Assembly: GCF_000485595.1 (NCBI RefSeq)
Contig: NW_014577096.1
Coordinates: 246,032 to 275,463, forward strand
Direction: 5' to 3'
Source: Priapulus caudatus
Taxonomy: Eukaryota > Priapulida > Priapulimorpha > Priapulimorphida > Priapulidae
Length of the DNA: 29,432 bases
Shown: piece by piece, positions 1 through 10,910 of the stretch
Layout: each line of letters begins with the position of its first letter
Numbering within the stretch: the first letter of the stretch is position 1
Notes under the pieces: model-generated
What the model was told of the DNA's origin: nothing
What the model saw: only the letters and a program-made list of their open reading frames with translations
Database searches by the model: none
Position numbers and translations under genes: made by a program

Positions 1-71
<71 letters not shown>

Positions 72-210
72 GCGCGCGTGCTGTGTGTGCAGGTGTGCGG
101 TCGTGCGGTCGTGCAGGTGTGCGGTCGTGCGGTCGTGCGGTCGTGCGGTCGTGCGGTCGTGCGTGCGCGCGTGCGCGCGCGCGCGTGTGTGTGTCTGTGT
201 GTGAATTAGA
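1..210. repeat. CGCA microsatellite grading into GTCGTGCG repeats
   Basis: Bases 1-72 are an almost pure (CGCA)n tetranucleotide run. From about 98 to 165 it becomes a degenerate tandem array of a GTCGTGCG-like unit, and then a CG/GT run to about 202. The left edge is cut by the window, so the full length is unknown. No coding potential. Confidence 0.95.
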
Positions 211-3166
211 CTTGTGGATGTGATTCGCGAATTTTCTGATTTTTTTCTTCCCACCATCATATTTCCTGAATCACGTAGTGACTTTTTTGTGTGTCTTTTC
301 GTAGCGCACCGGTTTTTCTCGCCAACGGAAATCTTTAGAAGAACTACCATACTTACTTGGAAACCTATTAAGTTTATGTCCCAAAAAACGTAGGCTTATT
401 ATACCTTATAAATAGCTCCTGTGATGTGCCTGTAAAATCATCAAAAAAAATTCTTGAAGGAGGCTGAAAACCAACAACCGTCAAGAACAAAATGGCAGCT
501 GCTCGAACCCTAGAGATTCCTTCTGCGTACTACCATCCGATCACCCTCTTACGCTTGCATGGACCCACCCACACTGAATTATGATCTAAATACATCAAGC
601 ATACTGCAGGTAAACACTTGGCACGTGCTCTAAGCCACCTCAACGATTCGGAAAGCTTTTCGAGTACATGTGTTCGGTCTACGTATAGCGGGAATAACCG
701 TGAAGATGGTCTCATTACAGTACGAATTTTAGAAACACGGACAGCTGTTTACATGCATCGCCATGTAAGAACACAATCACTCTCATCTAAGAGATCTCCT
801 GCAAGGAATGTCCCTAGGCAACAAAGCATAGACGGCTGTGCCATCTCGAAACACGATCGCACTATCAAGTACAGAAACATAAGAGAATGAGCCTCTCAGA
901 CTCTCATTCGTTGTAAAGCCATTCATCAAATACGAAAGAAGCGAGGGTCACTAGAACCAACTCTATGTATAGAAATTCTAGACCGGATAAAGATTCATTA
1001 CCTACAATAACTTAACGTAGATTTACCGTTCATCCCCTTGATGCACAAGGGCATACACATGCCCGAGTTTACTCTTTCGGGTATATATAGAAGCCATTTT
1101 GCACACTTAGTAAAGAACACTCGATCATAATGCCATTTCTGAATGGCAGCCTCATAGCTACGTACGCGTAGGATTATAGGCCAACGTTATGTTGTCCTTA
1201 GCATAACCGTTGGCATCGCCAGACAAGTTTTAGCATTACTATAATACGCCCCGCAAGCATGACAGGTGTGTCCGGTCACACGGCATACACCTACACCCGC
1301 CTATAAATATACTCCCGTCACACAGGCCGTCCGTTCGCTCACTCCATGCAATATCTTACTCGTAGACAAGCGTTCACAGCATGATGTTGCTCTCAGAGTT
1401 CAGGTCGGGGCTCTACATTTCAGAATCCCATCTTGGCGGTCAGCTGCAATGCACATCGTATATAACGCGCCGTTTTAACATCAATGTTTTACATTTCACT
1501 TGCGCACGAGATGCGATTGAAATAAATTAGTTCAGCTGTTGAAACGCGTAATAAGATATAGTTCGAACAGTGAACTCGCAGTATCCGGCAACTGGCTTAA
1601 TGAAGCCAATAAATATTGGTTCATCCGATTATGTGCCGATTGCGAGAGTTGTCTGACGTGACGAGGGACCCATAACTGTTCCCAGCCTCCTATTGTCAAA
1701 CCAGCAATTCGCTGATTGAGCTCATCCAGGTATCGGTCGTAGCCATTGGTCGCTTTCAGACCACGACTCCGAACGTAGCCGCTGTTCAAGGAAGGTCTCG
1801 GTCGTATTTAGAACGCCTACGTATTTTTCTCTAGCGGGGTGGTTTTCGCGATGCGATAGCGACTGAGAATAGGACTGATTCAGCTGGGGGAGGGGAGGGC
1901 TGGGTGATTCCTAAACACGGACAACTCACAGCATTTGCAGTCCTACATACCTGGCCGCAATTTACTATTTACGTGCTGTCAGCAGACTGAGTACGAACGC
2001 TGGAACAATTTTTATCATTTATCCCATTATTTCTGCGACATGACCTGAGTAACTAATGAAAGAAAATCAGTTCTACCGGGAATGAAATGTTGATCAATGG
2101 CGCGAGCAGACAAAAAAAAACTTATACGTATGAGCCGTTACGATCGTACTTTTATGCGACAGTATCGACGGTATGCCTGACAAGATGGCGTGGGCACGAC
2201 AAACTCACTGATGTCACTATATGCACCTGAGTCGTGACATGACGAGGTAAGAGTGGCTTTTTACCCCTTTAGTGACATTTACTCGTGCCACGAGACGAAG
2301 AAACAAGACGAAACTAGACGAAATTAGACGCGACTACTTTTAGCAGTGATAACAGCTGGCCGCAATGTCACATACTCTCAGCAGGGGCGAATGTGACAAG
2401 AAAGAAATAAGGCCGCTTTACTCGCAACATGGTGAGACGGTTTCGTACCTGTGCAGATTAATGAAATCGATTATTTCTCGCAATAATATCACGGATATTT
2501 TTGTTTCAAATTGCCAGTAAAAGGTTACGACGTATAAGCTGGAGTGAGGATGACAGGCTTTCGCTTGCAATTTTATTAAAGAAAGGGTCGCGCGCCCTTA
2601 TGACATTTATTTAATGTCTTAATGGCTAGCGAGAAAGAATTTTTTCTAATAGGGTAAAAGTTCACCTATTAGTATTCTAAACTAGAATACACTAAAGCCA
2701 TGATATTAATACACATGCATAAGGGAGAAGCGACTCTGGCAATTTAAACCTGATCTTTACCGGCACGCCACCATGTGTAAGGCGTGTTATGTAGTTTGTC
2801 AAGTTTTTTTCCGATTCAACAAGCTGTCAACCAAGCCCGAAAAATAATATCTAATTGGTTATTAAAGTCGGGTGACCATTTTTATGGCTTTCCCCGTGTT
2901 ACGCGGCAATTATTAGTGGCTGCATATGTGGAGCCTCACTGAATATTTATTTTGTACTCTTAAGACCGGAAGCTAATCACAAAACTGTATTCATGTTTAT
3001 TTATACCCAACTACCAATTAACCTAACGTCTTTTTGTTCGCCATATAAACACGCACATAATCTAATTGAAATTAATAGCGGAATATAAGGTATCTCAATC
3101 CTCGTCTTAAATTAATGAATGAGAAACCTTCTCAACATGTAGCATGTTGTTTGCTTAGAGCCTCTG

Positions 3167-3214
3167 AGCTGTATATAATAACTGTTATTATACACAGTGT
3201 TATTATATACAGCT
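3167..3214. repeat. Perfect 16-bp inverted repeat (stem-loop)
   Basis: Arms 3167-3182 (AGCTGTATATAATAAC) and 3199-3214 are exact reverse complements separated by a 16-base spacer that is itself TTAT-rich. No transposon ends or target duplications were seen, so it may be a foldback remnant or simply an AT-rich cruciform. Confidence 0.85.
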
Positions 3215-4299
3215 TAGTGGTTGTAGCCTAACACATCCGATAGTAGATGCGGAGTAGAGTATCATGGAGCCACCGGCATTGTAGGCAAACATTCTTCCGC
3301 AGGTTCAAATTATTTCTAGTAAATATTGCTCCCCAAATTGCAAAAATATGTCGGGCAATTTAAGTCTATGCTAACTGATAATATTCATAAAACCTAGATT
3401 ATTGTTTTCTTTTAAAATGTGCTGGTACTGACTGGTTTACCTCCAGCCTATGTAGGTTATATATGTATGTATATATGTAGATATATATAGTCCGGTTGCC
3501 AAATGACTGCATGAACGTTGCTATCGGGTATAAACAAGGTTTTTTGTGGTTTCCTGAACCCGAATCCACCGGGTGCCACTTTGGCACCGTAGGGCAATTT
3601 TTTGTATCACAAAAAATTCAGATCGTATATTTTCCCATTTGAGTCCGTATAAATTAAGGGGCATGGCTTATAAATTAAGCATGCTAAACTCGCAATAACT
3701 TCTGTAATATTCTGTCAATCCTCAAACCTTTAGTATTGTTTTGCTCATTAAACACTCATGCACAATTGATATCCCGCTCACAGGGTATTAAATAATATAG
3801 GGGTTCGGTGTTGTTCAGTGATCAGTGTCAGATGAATATCGTCACCCGACATTAACCTCATTAAACAGTCATGCATATTCCTAGACTAATTACACCCACA
3901 ACATACTACACTACATCAGTTATCCAAACTGATCGCTGAAGACTGAATTCCAGACATGATGCTTGTGTCGACAAACATGCTCTCCTCGAAGAAACATTGC
4001 CTTTGCATCACATGGAAGTGTGAATTATATTTCCATCAGGTACCAGCAAACATATCTGGCATAATTCCAGTGTGCAGCGGCAAAGGAGTAATAAAACATT
4101 AGTTTAACACGGCAACAGTGTAAGTGCCAATCTCCTTCTCTCACTGCACGCACGAACACGTGGGCAATCATTACTGGCTTGATGAGGCAATTAACCCATA
4201 GACGACCGGTTGGCGTACTTCTGACTTGCTCCAAGCTTCTACATTTGCAGGGAATCTACAGTGGCATCTTCTTAAATTATTAAGTTTCTGTTATTGTAT

Positions 4300-4425
4300 G
4301 GTTTCTCGTAGCCGCGATGCGTTCCCGTCAACGCTATTCCAGTAGTCGTCGCTATTCCATTAGTCGTAAGTATTATCTTAGCATTAACGTTTGCTTAACT
4401 TTACGATGTTTCTAATAACGGGCCC
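4300..4425 (+). repeat. Dispersed repeat, copy A (partial)
   Basis: About 120 bases here align by eye to 19640-19765, sharing blocks such as AGTCGTAAGT, TTATCTTAGCATTAAC and AACTTTAC in the same order. The match is diverged and has small insertions. It is a fragment of the same family as the 18.7-19.9 kb repeat and lies just downstream of the FRS2-like exon, probably within its first intron. Confidence 0.6.
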
Positions 4426-4694
4426 CGATGTAGATACCGAAAACGTCAGCAGCTTAATAAGCGGTATATGAACCATATAAGGGCGGTGTGGAAGGCAAGT
4501 ATAGACTTCTGCGATTCTAAAGCGAACTATTTTTCACCACGCACCGGCAAGAACGACAAAAAGTGTACCCGGATCGAGTGCTACCTAGACGTAGTGCATT
4601 ACTATCGGCATTAGACCAACATACACATTGAAACTACATGGGTGGACGTGTGACAGGGGAATACATAGATGGGTGCAGAAAGCGGTTGCGATAC

Positions 4695-4927
4695 CTGCGT
4701 CCGGTCTCGAAAGAGAACAGATCCGCGTCGAAGCCGTATCGTCGGAGGCAGTCTAGCGCCCAGCAGAGGCAGTCCTCATTGCCGGCGGGCGTGTAAAGAA
4801 TCTCCGCCGGCGTGACGTCAACGATTCCCGGTCCCAGGGTCTCGGTAACGCCGTCGACGTTATAGACGGCGAAGCCTCTCTCTCGCTCGCACGCTGGCTC
4901 GGCCAACGTGCAGTGCCTGCAGCCCAT
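4695..4927 (-). CDS. FRS2: FRS2-like docking adaptor, first coding exon (N-terminus and most of the PTB domain)
   Basis: First 77 codons plus two bases of a fibroblast growth factor receptor substrate 2-type adaptor. FRS2 proteins are membrane-anchored and link FGF and neurotrophin receptors to GRB2, SHP2 and MAPK signalling. The peptide starts M-G-C-R-H-C, which fits N-myristoylation at Gly2 plus palmitoylated cysteines, as in the MGSCCSC start of FRS2. Residues about 17-78 are an IRS-type PTB domain: GFAVYNVDG, a LGPGIVDVT strand, a Trp at 56, then CLRRYGFDADLFSFETGR. R62 and R77 match the two arginines (R63 and R78 in human FRS2) that bind ligand. The start is well fixed: strong context (G at -3, G at +4) and an in-frame TGA at 4949-4951 upstream. 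The exon ends in CGCAG followed by GTATCG, phase 2, inside the conserved G-R-R-C motif; reading through gives non-PTB sequence. Later exons are not visible. FRS3 is an alternative name; DOK or IRS proteins are less likely because of the acylated start. Confidence 0.85.
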
Positions 4928-5340
4928 GCCGTCTCTTGAGAGATGCTGTCACTCGCTAGAGGCACTCGTGCGGTGCAAGGATGACGAACGTTGCCGGCAT
5001 GAACGCGACGAGCGAGCAAAATATTCTCTCTACGCTACGGAAAAGTATCAGCTATACGGAGAACGCCACTTTCGTTGTTGTCGGCATCATCACTGTCAGC
5101 AGTAGCCGCAGCTGCTGTGGCAGCGACAGTAGCAGCGTCAGAAGATGCGTACGCACGCGTGGACGCCCCACAGACTCACGTAGACAGGCGAAACTCCCAC
5201 GGCCGTCATGCAACAGCCGCTACTTATTGTCGCACCGTCTATGCCGAAGCTCTGCTGATGAGAACTTGCTTGTTCGGCTTTGCGCACAGTTGGCCCGCAG
5301 GGCTGTACTGATCGGCGGCTCCGCCTGAAATAAGAACTCG
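4928..5340 (-). promoter_or_regulatory. GC-rich 5' region of the FRS2-like gene
   Basis: This stretch is clearly richer in GC and CpG than its flanks, and lies directly upstream of the FRS2-like start codon on the minus strand. That fits a CpG-type promoter or 5' UTR. No TATA box or initiator could be assigned with confidence. Overlapping plus-strand frames of 65-115 codons here look like by-products of GC content (Arg/Ser/Cys-rich, no recognisable domain). Confidence 0.4.
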
Positions 5341-7602
5341 TGAACTTTAAGTTTGAAATGTCAACGGATTTCCATGCATTTGCAGCAGATATCCATCCAC
5401 GTTTAACGCAAGCGCTGCCATTATAATTAAATGCTATTATACCTCATACCCGATCGAAAATGAGAATCGCCTGAAGCATATAGATTTCTACGAGGCAGTT
5501 TTATGTGCTATTGACACGCTAAACACCAACGCTAATGACATTTGTGCTACTGTTTAGATTTACGGATTAGATTATCTTTGTGAGTCAAATTTCGTCGTGT
5601 GTGGGATATGCACCATCTACTCTCATCGCAGGCGCTCGTAAAATGCTAACCACTGAATGCGTAGCGCAAGGTAATGTTATTACTGTTTTTCCATTGTGTA
5701 AATTTATCTCCATCTCGTTGAAAGTGGTTGCGTGCGCAACCGCAGCAGCGCTTTACTAGTTCATTTCTTCGTATATTACGATCAATTTAACTTCGCATGC
5801 AGGATTCTCGTACGGAAGCGGGTGTAAACTTGATGCTAATACTTAGCCGTAGAGAACGTACGCGATAGTAGAATGCTCGGCACGTGCCGAGAACGAAATA
5901 GATATTAGGCGCGTGCCTGGGTGTTTTTCGGTTCTGAAAAAAAGAAGAATTTGTCGCACGTCTCGCCTGATCATACCATAATATCGACCCAACGTCTGAC
6001 AAGTGCCATCGAGACGTGATACCTGGGCGGAACATGCCACAGCATCTCACACATTGTTTCTCCAGACTGTCTAGATTAGACAATCAATGTAACCGCATCA
6101 CAGAATCGGCTACCCGTTTGGAGGGGCCCGTCTAGTATTACCCATTCCACGTCTTATTTATTTTTACGAATAACCGTTGTTGAAGAAGTACCGCCTCAAT
6201 CACCAGTCATATCAAACCGCGTATTTGTTCGCTGAGGAAACCCCGCGGGAAGCAAGAAGGAGATATAAGCTAAATTTTCTATGTGACAGGAGTGACTGTG
6301 TATAGAATCTTGAAACGCGTTTCAGGCAAATGCAATACACACGCGCGTGCGTGTGTACATGTATGTATAAATGATGGGCTTTGTAAGCTTTCTAAGAAGC
6401 GACTCTGTCACGATTTATCCGACATGTCATGGGCCCATGTCGAACGTTGAGCGAACTGTCAAATGTCACTTGAGTGTTTTTCCCGAATATTTGCAAAGAG
6501 GCGTGGCACCGATCAGACAATCGTCATGGCAACTAGGTGTGACACGTGGGACACTGCAGTGACATTCTTGCCAATAATCACGAGATCTGCAAAACATATA
6601 AACCCCGCTGCTTTATAATCACGAACGTTAACTCGTACTTTTTCGGTCTTACACGATCGTTGAAACCCCACTCTATATAACTCGACAGTAAATCACAATC
6701 CACTCTATTCTGAATATTATAACACATATACGGATTATTGACGAGGGTTTGTGCGAGGACTGCCGAGCGTCTAGAGTTGGTCCCCCCTCTCAGTCCTTCT
6801 AATCATCGCTGCATATTAGTCTTTTATGCCTACATTTCCGTGCTTTGTTCCATGTCCACGATGGCAACAGTACGAGGCGTGCCGACATGGAGAAGGGGGC
6901 TGCATTCTCCTGTCGTTTATCTATATCGTTAAATACAGAGCTTCAGACGACCCTGATGAGACTATCATAAGTCGAAACTAGTTTTTCCTCGCTAAATTTA
7001 TGACTCAATGGCATCGCAGTGGTAGGTTAGTCGAACCCTTATGAAATAGTGAAACGGATCCGTGGCCCGTAGTGACGGCCCAGCCTCCCCATCACACGTC
7101 TCTTCTCCTGATCGTTCCCTGGGCTTCGGAATTCGCTGTTTAATCATTCGAATTGGACACAATGCTACCAGTCCGACTAGTAGAACAATCAGCAGAGGTG
7201 ACACATAACTAGCTAGGTTAGTATACATACATTTGATCTGCGTAGGATCATGCTATGGTACCGTGCCGCCGGCGACCATTCCTATATATGGATGAATTAG
7301 AATTTCGCAGAAAAACCAATAATTATTTTCCGACGAGCGGATAACATAGAGAGACAACTCCCAAGTGATTAAATCGGCAAATTTTCCATAAAAAAGAAAA
7401 TAGTTTTTGCACTAGGTACTTCTAAAAGCGTCCGCGTTGAAAGATAGCTTGTGATGGCTTTAGCAATAATTGAGATTGTACTCGGAAAAAAGAGTGGGAG
7501 ATGTAGTAATTTTAAATGGTTACAGAATTACTTATATATCCATTACAGAGAAAGTTACGAGGAATGGCAACGACATCGTCAAATAGTCGCATGCATAAAA
7601 GT
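5341..7602. other. Intergenic region, no gene recognised
   Basis: No supported gene. It contains a 16-bp palindrome at 5876-5891 and scattered short open frames without recognisable domains. One minus-strand frame (6998-7228) begins with a hydrophobic stretch and is discussed as a weak lead. Confidence 0.5.
5876..5891. repeat. Perfect 16-bp palindrome centred on CACGTG
   Basis: CTCGGCACGTGCCGAG reads the same on both strands. Its centre is the canonical E-box CACGTG recognised by Myc/Max, USF and related bHLH-zipper factors. It lies about 0.95 kb upstream of the FRS2-like start codon. Whether it is used is unknown. Confidence 0.8.
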
Positions 7603-8070
7603 CGAGACACCCAGGTGCGTAGTGTAACGGTACATGATTAGTATGTTACGTACTGCGTGGACATCTTTAGCACGCCCTATTATTACTACGACAGACAGTA
7701 TTCCCTTGTGCGACGTTCAGAGCTAGTTAAAGTGGAGGTGTGCTACGATAGCGTGAGGCAACGTGAGCGTAGACACGAACGAGACACCCAGGTGCGTAGT
7801 GTAACGGTACATGATTAGTATGTTACGTACTGCGTGGACATCTTTAGGACTCGTTGGGTTAGTACTGTTTGGACTCGTGTGGGCAACGTGAGCGTAGACA
7901 CGAACGAGACACCCAGGGGCGTAGTGTGACGGTACATGATTAGTATGTTACGTACTGCGTGGACATCTTTAGCACGCCCCATTATTACTACGACAGACAG
8001 TATTCCCTTGTGCGACGTTCAGAGCTAGTTAAAGTGGAGGTGTGCTACGATAGCGTGAGGCAACGTGAGC
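7603..8070. repeat. Three-copy tandem repeat, 125-177 bp units
   Basis: Copies begin with CGAGACACCCAG at 7603, 7780 and 7905. The first about 70 bases of each are nearly identical (through GTGGACATCTTTA). Copies 1 and 3 share a further roughly 95 bases (ACGCCC to GCAACGTGAG), while copy 2 has a different, shorter second half. The pattern suggests a duplicated array with one internally rearranged unit. Copies 1 and 3 differ by only a few bases, so the duplication looks recent. An open frame crossing it (7959-8144) is not considered real. Confidence 0.9.
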
Positions 8071-8730
8071 AGGTGTGTAATAATACGCGCAAACGTCAGG
8101 TCAAATATCGGGGCATTAATATCATAATCAATCAACGGACGTGAGAAAGACGCACGAAACGAGACGAATGCGGCCATTTTTGTCATTTCCTTGTTGAAAT
8201 AAGCAATGTTGCTTTGACGTACTCTGTGTGCGCCGTTGGTCCAGGCCCGTAACAGACAACAGCCATATTCGATGCCTTTTTACTCGTGGATTTTCCTTCA
8301 ATCTGATAAGATGTTTCACACGGTCACACGTTTCTCTCTATATTAATCCGCAGATTTTGAGACTTCAAAGCGTGCGTCGATGTCTCCCATCGAGGACGAA
8401 GCGCTCTAAGCGTATTTCATTCGCGTAAATGCATTTCACAATAAGAAATAATGATTAGATTACCAAAATAAGAAACGTGCTGTGAAATAATAGCTTCATC
8501 AAATTATACATTGAGTTTGTAACACGGACCATAGAGATGAGAACCATGTATGGCTAATGTTCCGACACGAAAGCGAGAAAGCTGCCTATAGCGCCAGCAT
8601 GGTGTGTAATAGGCCTATACGTGTGCGAAATTCGCGGACAATCATTTGCTCGTATGTTGAAGAAACAAACGTACGTTAATTTCAACATAGGGACGTGAAG
8701 GTCTCGGTCAGCATCAGGACTACCTCTTCC
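8071..8730. other. Intergenic, nothing recognised
   Basis: Unique-looking sequence with only short chance open frames on both strands. No RNA gene, transposon end or conserved exon was seen. Confidence 0.5.
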
Positions 8731-8871
8731 CCACAGCAATCACCGCCACCACCATCGCTACCGCCACCGCCACCGACGTCGCTACCGCCATCACCATCGC
8801 CACCGCCACAGCAACCGCCACCGCCACCGCCATCGCCATCGCTATCTCGCCACCGCCACCGCCGCCGCCAT
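8731..8871. repeat. Degenerate CCACCG/CCATCG repeat
   Basis: About 140 bases of an imperfect trinucleotide/hexanucleotide array made of CCACCG, CCATCG and CTACCG. It gives spurious Pro/Ser-rich (plus strand) and Gly/Asp-rich (minus strand) open frames, which are not considered genes. Confidence 0.9.
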
Positions 8872-9434
8872 GCACCATTCATACCAACCGTTTACATATT
8901 GTCGTTGCCTTCCACTAGCGAAAGATGTGCGCTTCAGTATAACGGGACATAATAACCAACCGCGTTGTTTTATAGCAATCCTCACACCTTCGCGCATACA
9001 GGCGTAAAACAATCGTAACACCGAATCCGCATGGAGAGTTGCGCCAATGTACGTATACAGACGGCCGTACCTTTGCTCCCTCTCGACTTTCCGCTGGTGA
9101 ATGCCTCACGCTCTCAATCCGCATCTCACGTACCGGCAGTTGTCAATAACGAGGAGTGCAGTGTCAGGTGCGCAGCCGAGCTACAAGACTTATTCAGCTG
9201 GCTCTCGACGCACGCAGCTATCAATACGAAACTTCCTATGGGCGTTGCATGCGTTTTCCACTCAATGTACCGCTACGTGTACCGCGAATCGTTAGGAACG
9301 GCGACAGCTGCAGCAGGTGGTAGCGGCATCAAGTGCCTTCGCTGTCCACGTACAAGAGGCTATACACTATAATCTTAATAAGACCTAGCGCGACAGCTCA
9401 CTAATCAACAACCTCGCTTGGTGTTAATGCGGAT

Positions 9435-9438
<4 letters not shown>
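8872..9438. other. Intergenic, unrecognised open frame only
   Basis: A 113-codon plus-strand open frame at 9031-9372 is present, somewhat GC-richer than its surroundings. It has no domain I recognise, and I saw no clear splice signals. It could be a chance frame, a small unknown exon or decayed transposon sequence; I do not call it as a gene. Confidence 0.35.

Positions 9439-9513
<75 letters not shown>
9439..9513. repeat. (AG)n dinucleotide microsatellite
   Basis: 75 bases of uninterrupted AG, followed by AAAATG. The Arg-Glu open frames across it are artefacts. It abuts the start of dispersed repeat copy B. Confidence 0.98.
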
Positions 9514-9516
<3 letters not shown>

Positions 9517-9589
9517 TGCCGATTTGGGACGGAAGACACAGAGACACGCATCGTCACCAGCTGTCGCCGGCTGTCTCTCGAGGTACACC

Positions 9590-9850
9590 ACGGACCTGCA
9601 CGACTCCACGCTCGTAAACATGCATTGCTTGTAACACTGTATTCGCTTGCTTATGTTAGCTAAGTACTAGCCTGCTGTAGTGTAGTTAAGTACTATACGA
9701 TCTGTACTATGCTGTATATTCATTAAAGAATGCATTCTTATGTTAGTAATCCTCTGCTTATTGAATGATATACCGTTGTGGCTTAAAGTGCGACAGCACA
9801 CGTATTTGACTGTATACGAATCTGTAGTAGCCTATACGATCACGGGCCTA
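9590..9850 (+). repeat. Dispersed repeat, copy B (retroelement 3'-end/LTR-like)
   Basis: Aligns by eye to 19200-19470. Shared blocks in order are ACTCCACGCTCGTAAA, an ATTAAAGAAT polyadenylation-like motif, a GTGGCTTAA block followed by CACACGTAT, and CCTATACGATCAC. Homology also reaches some 70 bases further left. The combination of a conserved 3' unit with an ATTAAA signal in two places suggests a retroelement LTR or 3' UTR. No intact internal coding region accompanies this copy. Confidence 0.6.
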
Positions 9851-10002
9851 CACCTATCTATAGAACACATATAAACACAACACAAATATACAGACACATG
9901 GTCTAGCCTAGCCATCCGCCAACACAATGGCGCGGTTTCAGTACCTCTTTTCTATAGAGCCTCGCCCTTTTTACATCTAGACGTACTATGACCCCGCCAT
10001 AA

Positions 10003-10147
10003 ACAACACACACACCCCACACACACACACACACACACACACAACACACACACACCACACACACACACACACCCACACGCGCGCACTCCACACACACACA
10101 CCACCACGCACACACACTAGCACAACACATACACACACACACACACA

Positions 10148-10178
<31 letters not shown>

Positions 10179-10293
10179 GCACGCGCGCGCGCATGCACGC
10201 ACGCACGCACGCACGCATGCACACACACACGTTTAATTACCTCCGCCACGGAGTGGAGCGGAGGTAATGTAATAGGTCTCGTGTGTGTGTGTG
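10003..10293. repeat. Compound CA/CGCA microsatellite with an inner hairpin and GT tail
   Basis: (CA)n interspersed with CACC and CGCA runs from 10003 to 10230, then the hairpin at 10236-10268, then a (GT)n stretch at about 10280-10293. The Cys/Val-rich minus-strand frames over this region are repeat artefacts. Confidence 0.92.
10236..10268. repeat. Hairpin with ATTACCTCCGC arms
   Basis: Arms ATTACCTCCGC (10236-10246) and GCGGAGGTAAT (10258-10268) are exact reverse complements around an 11-base loop. It separates the CA tract from the GT tract, so the two dinucleotide runs are themselves roughly complementary. ATTACCTCCGCC-type ends resemble foldback/MITE termini I recall from marine invertebrate genomes; that resemblance is from memory, not a search. 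Confidence 0.8.
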
Positions 10294-10319
10294 TCCAGTC
10301 CGCGCGGCGCGATCGATAG

Positions 10320-10475
10320 CGCGTCGAGTCAGGGAGCGGCGAGTCAGCAGCAGGCGAGTGAGTCAGCAGCAACCACCAGCGAGCGGCGAGTCAGCAGACG
10401 CCACCAGCGAGCAGCGAGTCAGCAGCAGGCGAGTCAGTCAACAGCAGCCAGCAGCGAGCGGCGAGCCAGCTCGTA
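10320..10475. repeat. Degenerate GCGAGTCAGCAGCAG tandem repeat
   Basis: Multiple imperfect repeats of GCGAGTCAGCAGCAG and CAGCGAGCGGCGAG-like units. Overlapping open frames (Gln/Ser/Arg-rich) follow the repeat and are not considered genes. Confidence 0.8.
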
Positions 10476-10910
10476 ACACATACATGTTACATGCTGGCGG
10501 AGGTATGCACTCTCCGTGAGTGCCCTCTGTCTAGTTACACATATGTTGTAACGCGCATTATAGCATTATAAAATTCATATATTCACCGTGTCCGTGTATC
10601 TACGCGCCTATTATTTAGTAAATAATTAACGTCATAAAGAAACAACAGGATTTTTATAAGCAAGTTTTACTGTCGCTGGACTAACAAGTCGGCAGAACAA
10701 ACACAATTTGGGATCACGTGACTCGTTTCTAGGCGTGACTATTAAAGAATTTCAGTGGCACAGGAACCGGTACGCGCGTGCGCGCACTACTCATTTTGTC
10801 GATTTTAATGTTGACTACTGTTTGTTCACGGTACCTTTAGTTGCCTGGCTTCACTCGACCTAGATATTTTCAAATGTCTAACGTCTATATTAAACAGACT
10901 ACGTTCTAAA
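10476..10910. other. Intergenic, nothing recognised
   Basis: No coding or RNA feature seen. Contains a CGCGCGTGCGCGC-type alternating stretch near 10771. Ends at the left target duplication of the nested MITE. Confidence 0.5.

Larger units (their letters stand above)
211..4694. other. Non-coding region left of the FRS2-like exon
   Basis: AT-rich sequence with no exon I can defend on either strand. Because the FRS2-like gene reads leftward, this region should hold its first downstream intron and perhaps later exons. I looked for the expected continuation of the PTB domain (a Cys followed by a T-G-x-G motif) on the minus strand and did not find it. A minus-strand open frame at 1532-1789 (85 codons) has no recognisable family. 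The region also contains a stem-loop at 3167-3214 and one copy of a dispersed repeat at 4300-4425. Confidence 0.5.

Noticed and set aside
1-210. CRISPR-like regularity of the GTCGTGCG repeats
   Set aside because: Units are 8-10 bp without spacers, and the host is a eukaryote; this is a microsatellite.
1532-1789. 85-codon minus-strand frame that could be a later exon of the FRS2-like gene
   Set aside because: The peptide shows no PTB continuation and no FRS2-like tyrosine motifs.
4981-5328. 115-codon Arg/Ser/Cys-rich plus-strand frame opposite the FRS2-like upstream region
   Set aside because: GC-rich chance frame; no domain, and overlaps the likely promoter of a well-supported minus-strand gene.
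8682-8952. Pro-rich and Gly-rich frames
   Set aside because: Low-complexity CCACCG/CCATCG repeat, no conserved flanks.
9418-9663. Arg-Glu and Ser-Leu rich frames
   Set aside because: Products of the (AG)n run.
9903-10372. Cys/Val/Ala-rich frames resembling a cysteine-rich protein
   Set aside because: Read from CA/CGCA microsatellite; the same applies to frames at 15124-15466, 20460-20938 and 28245-28525.
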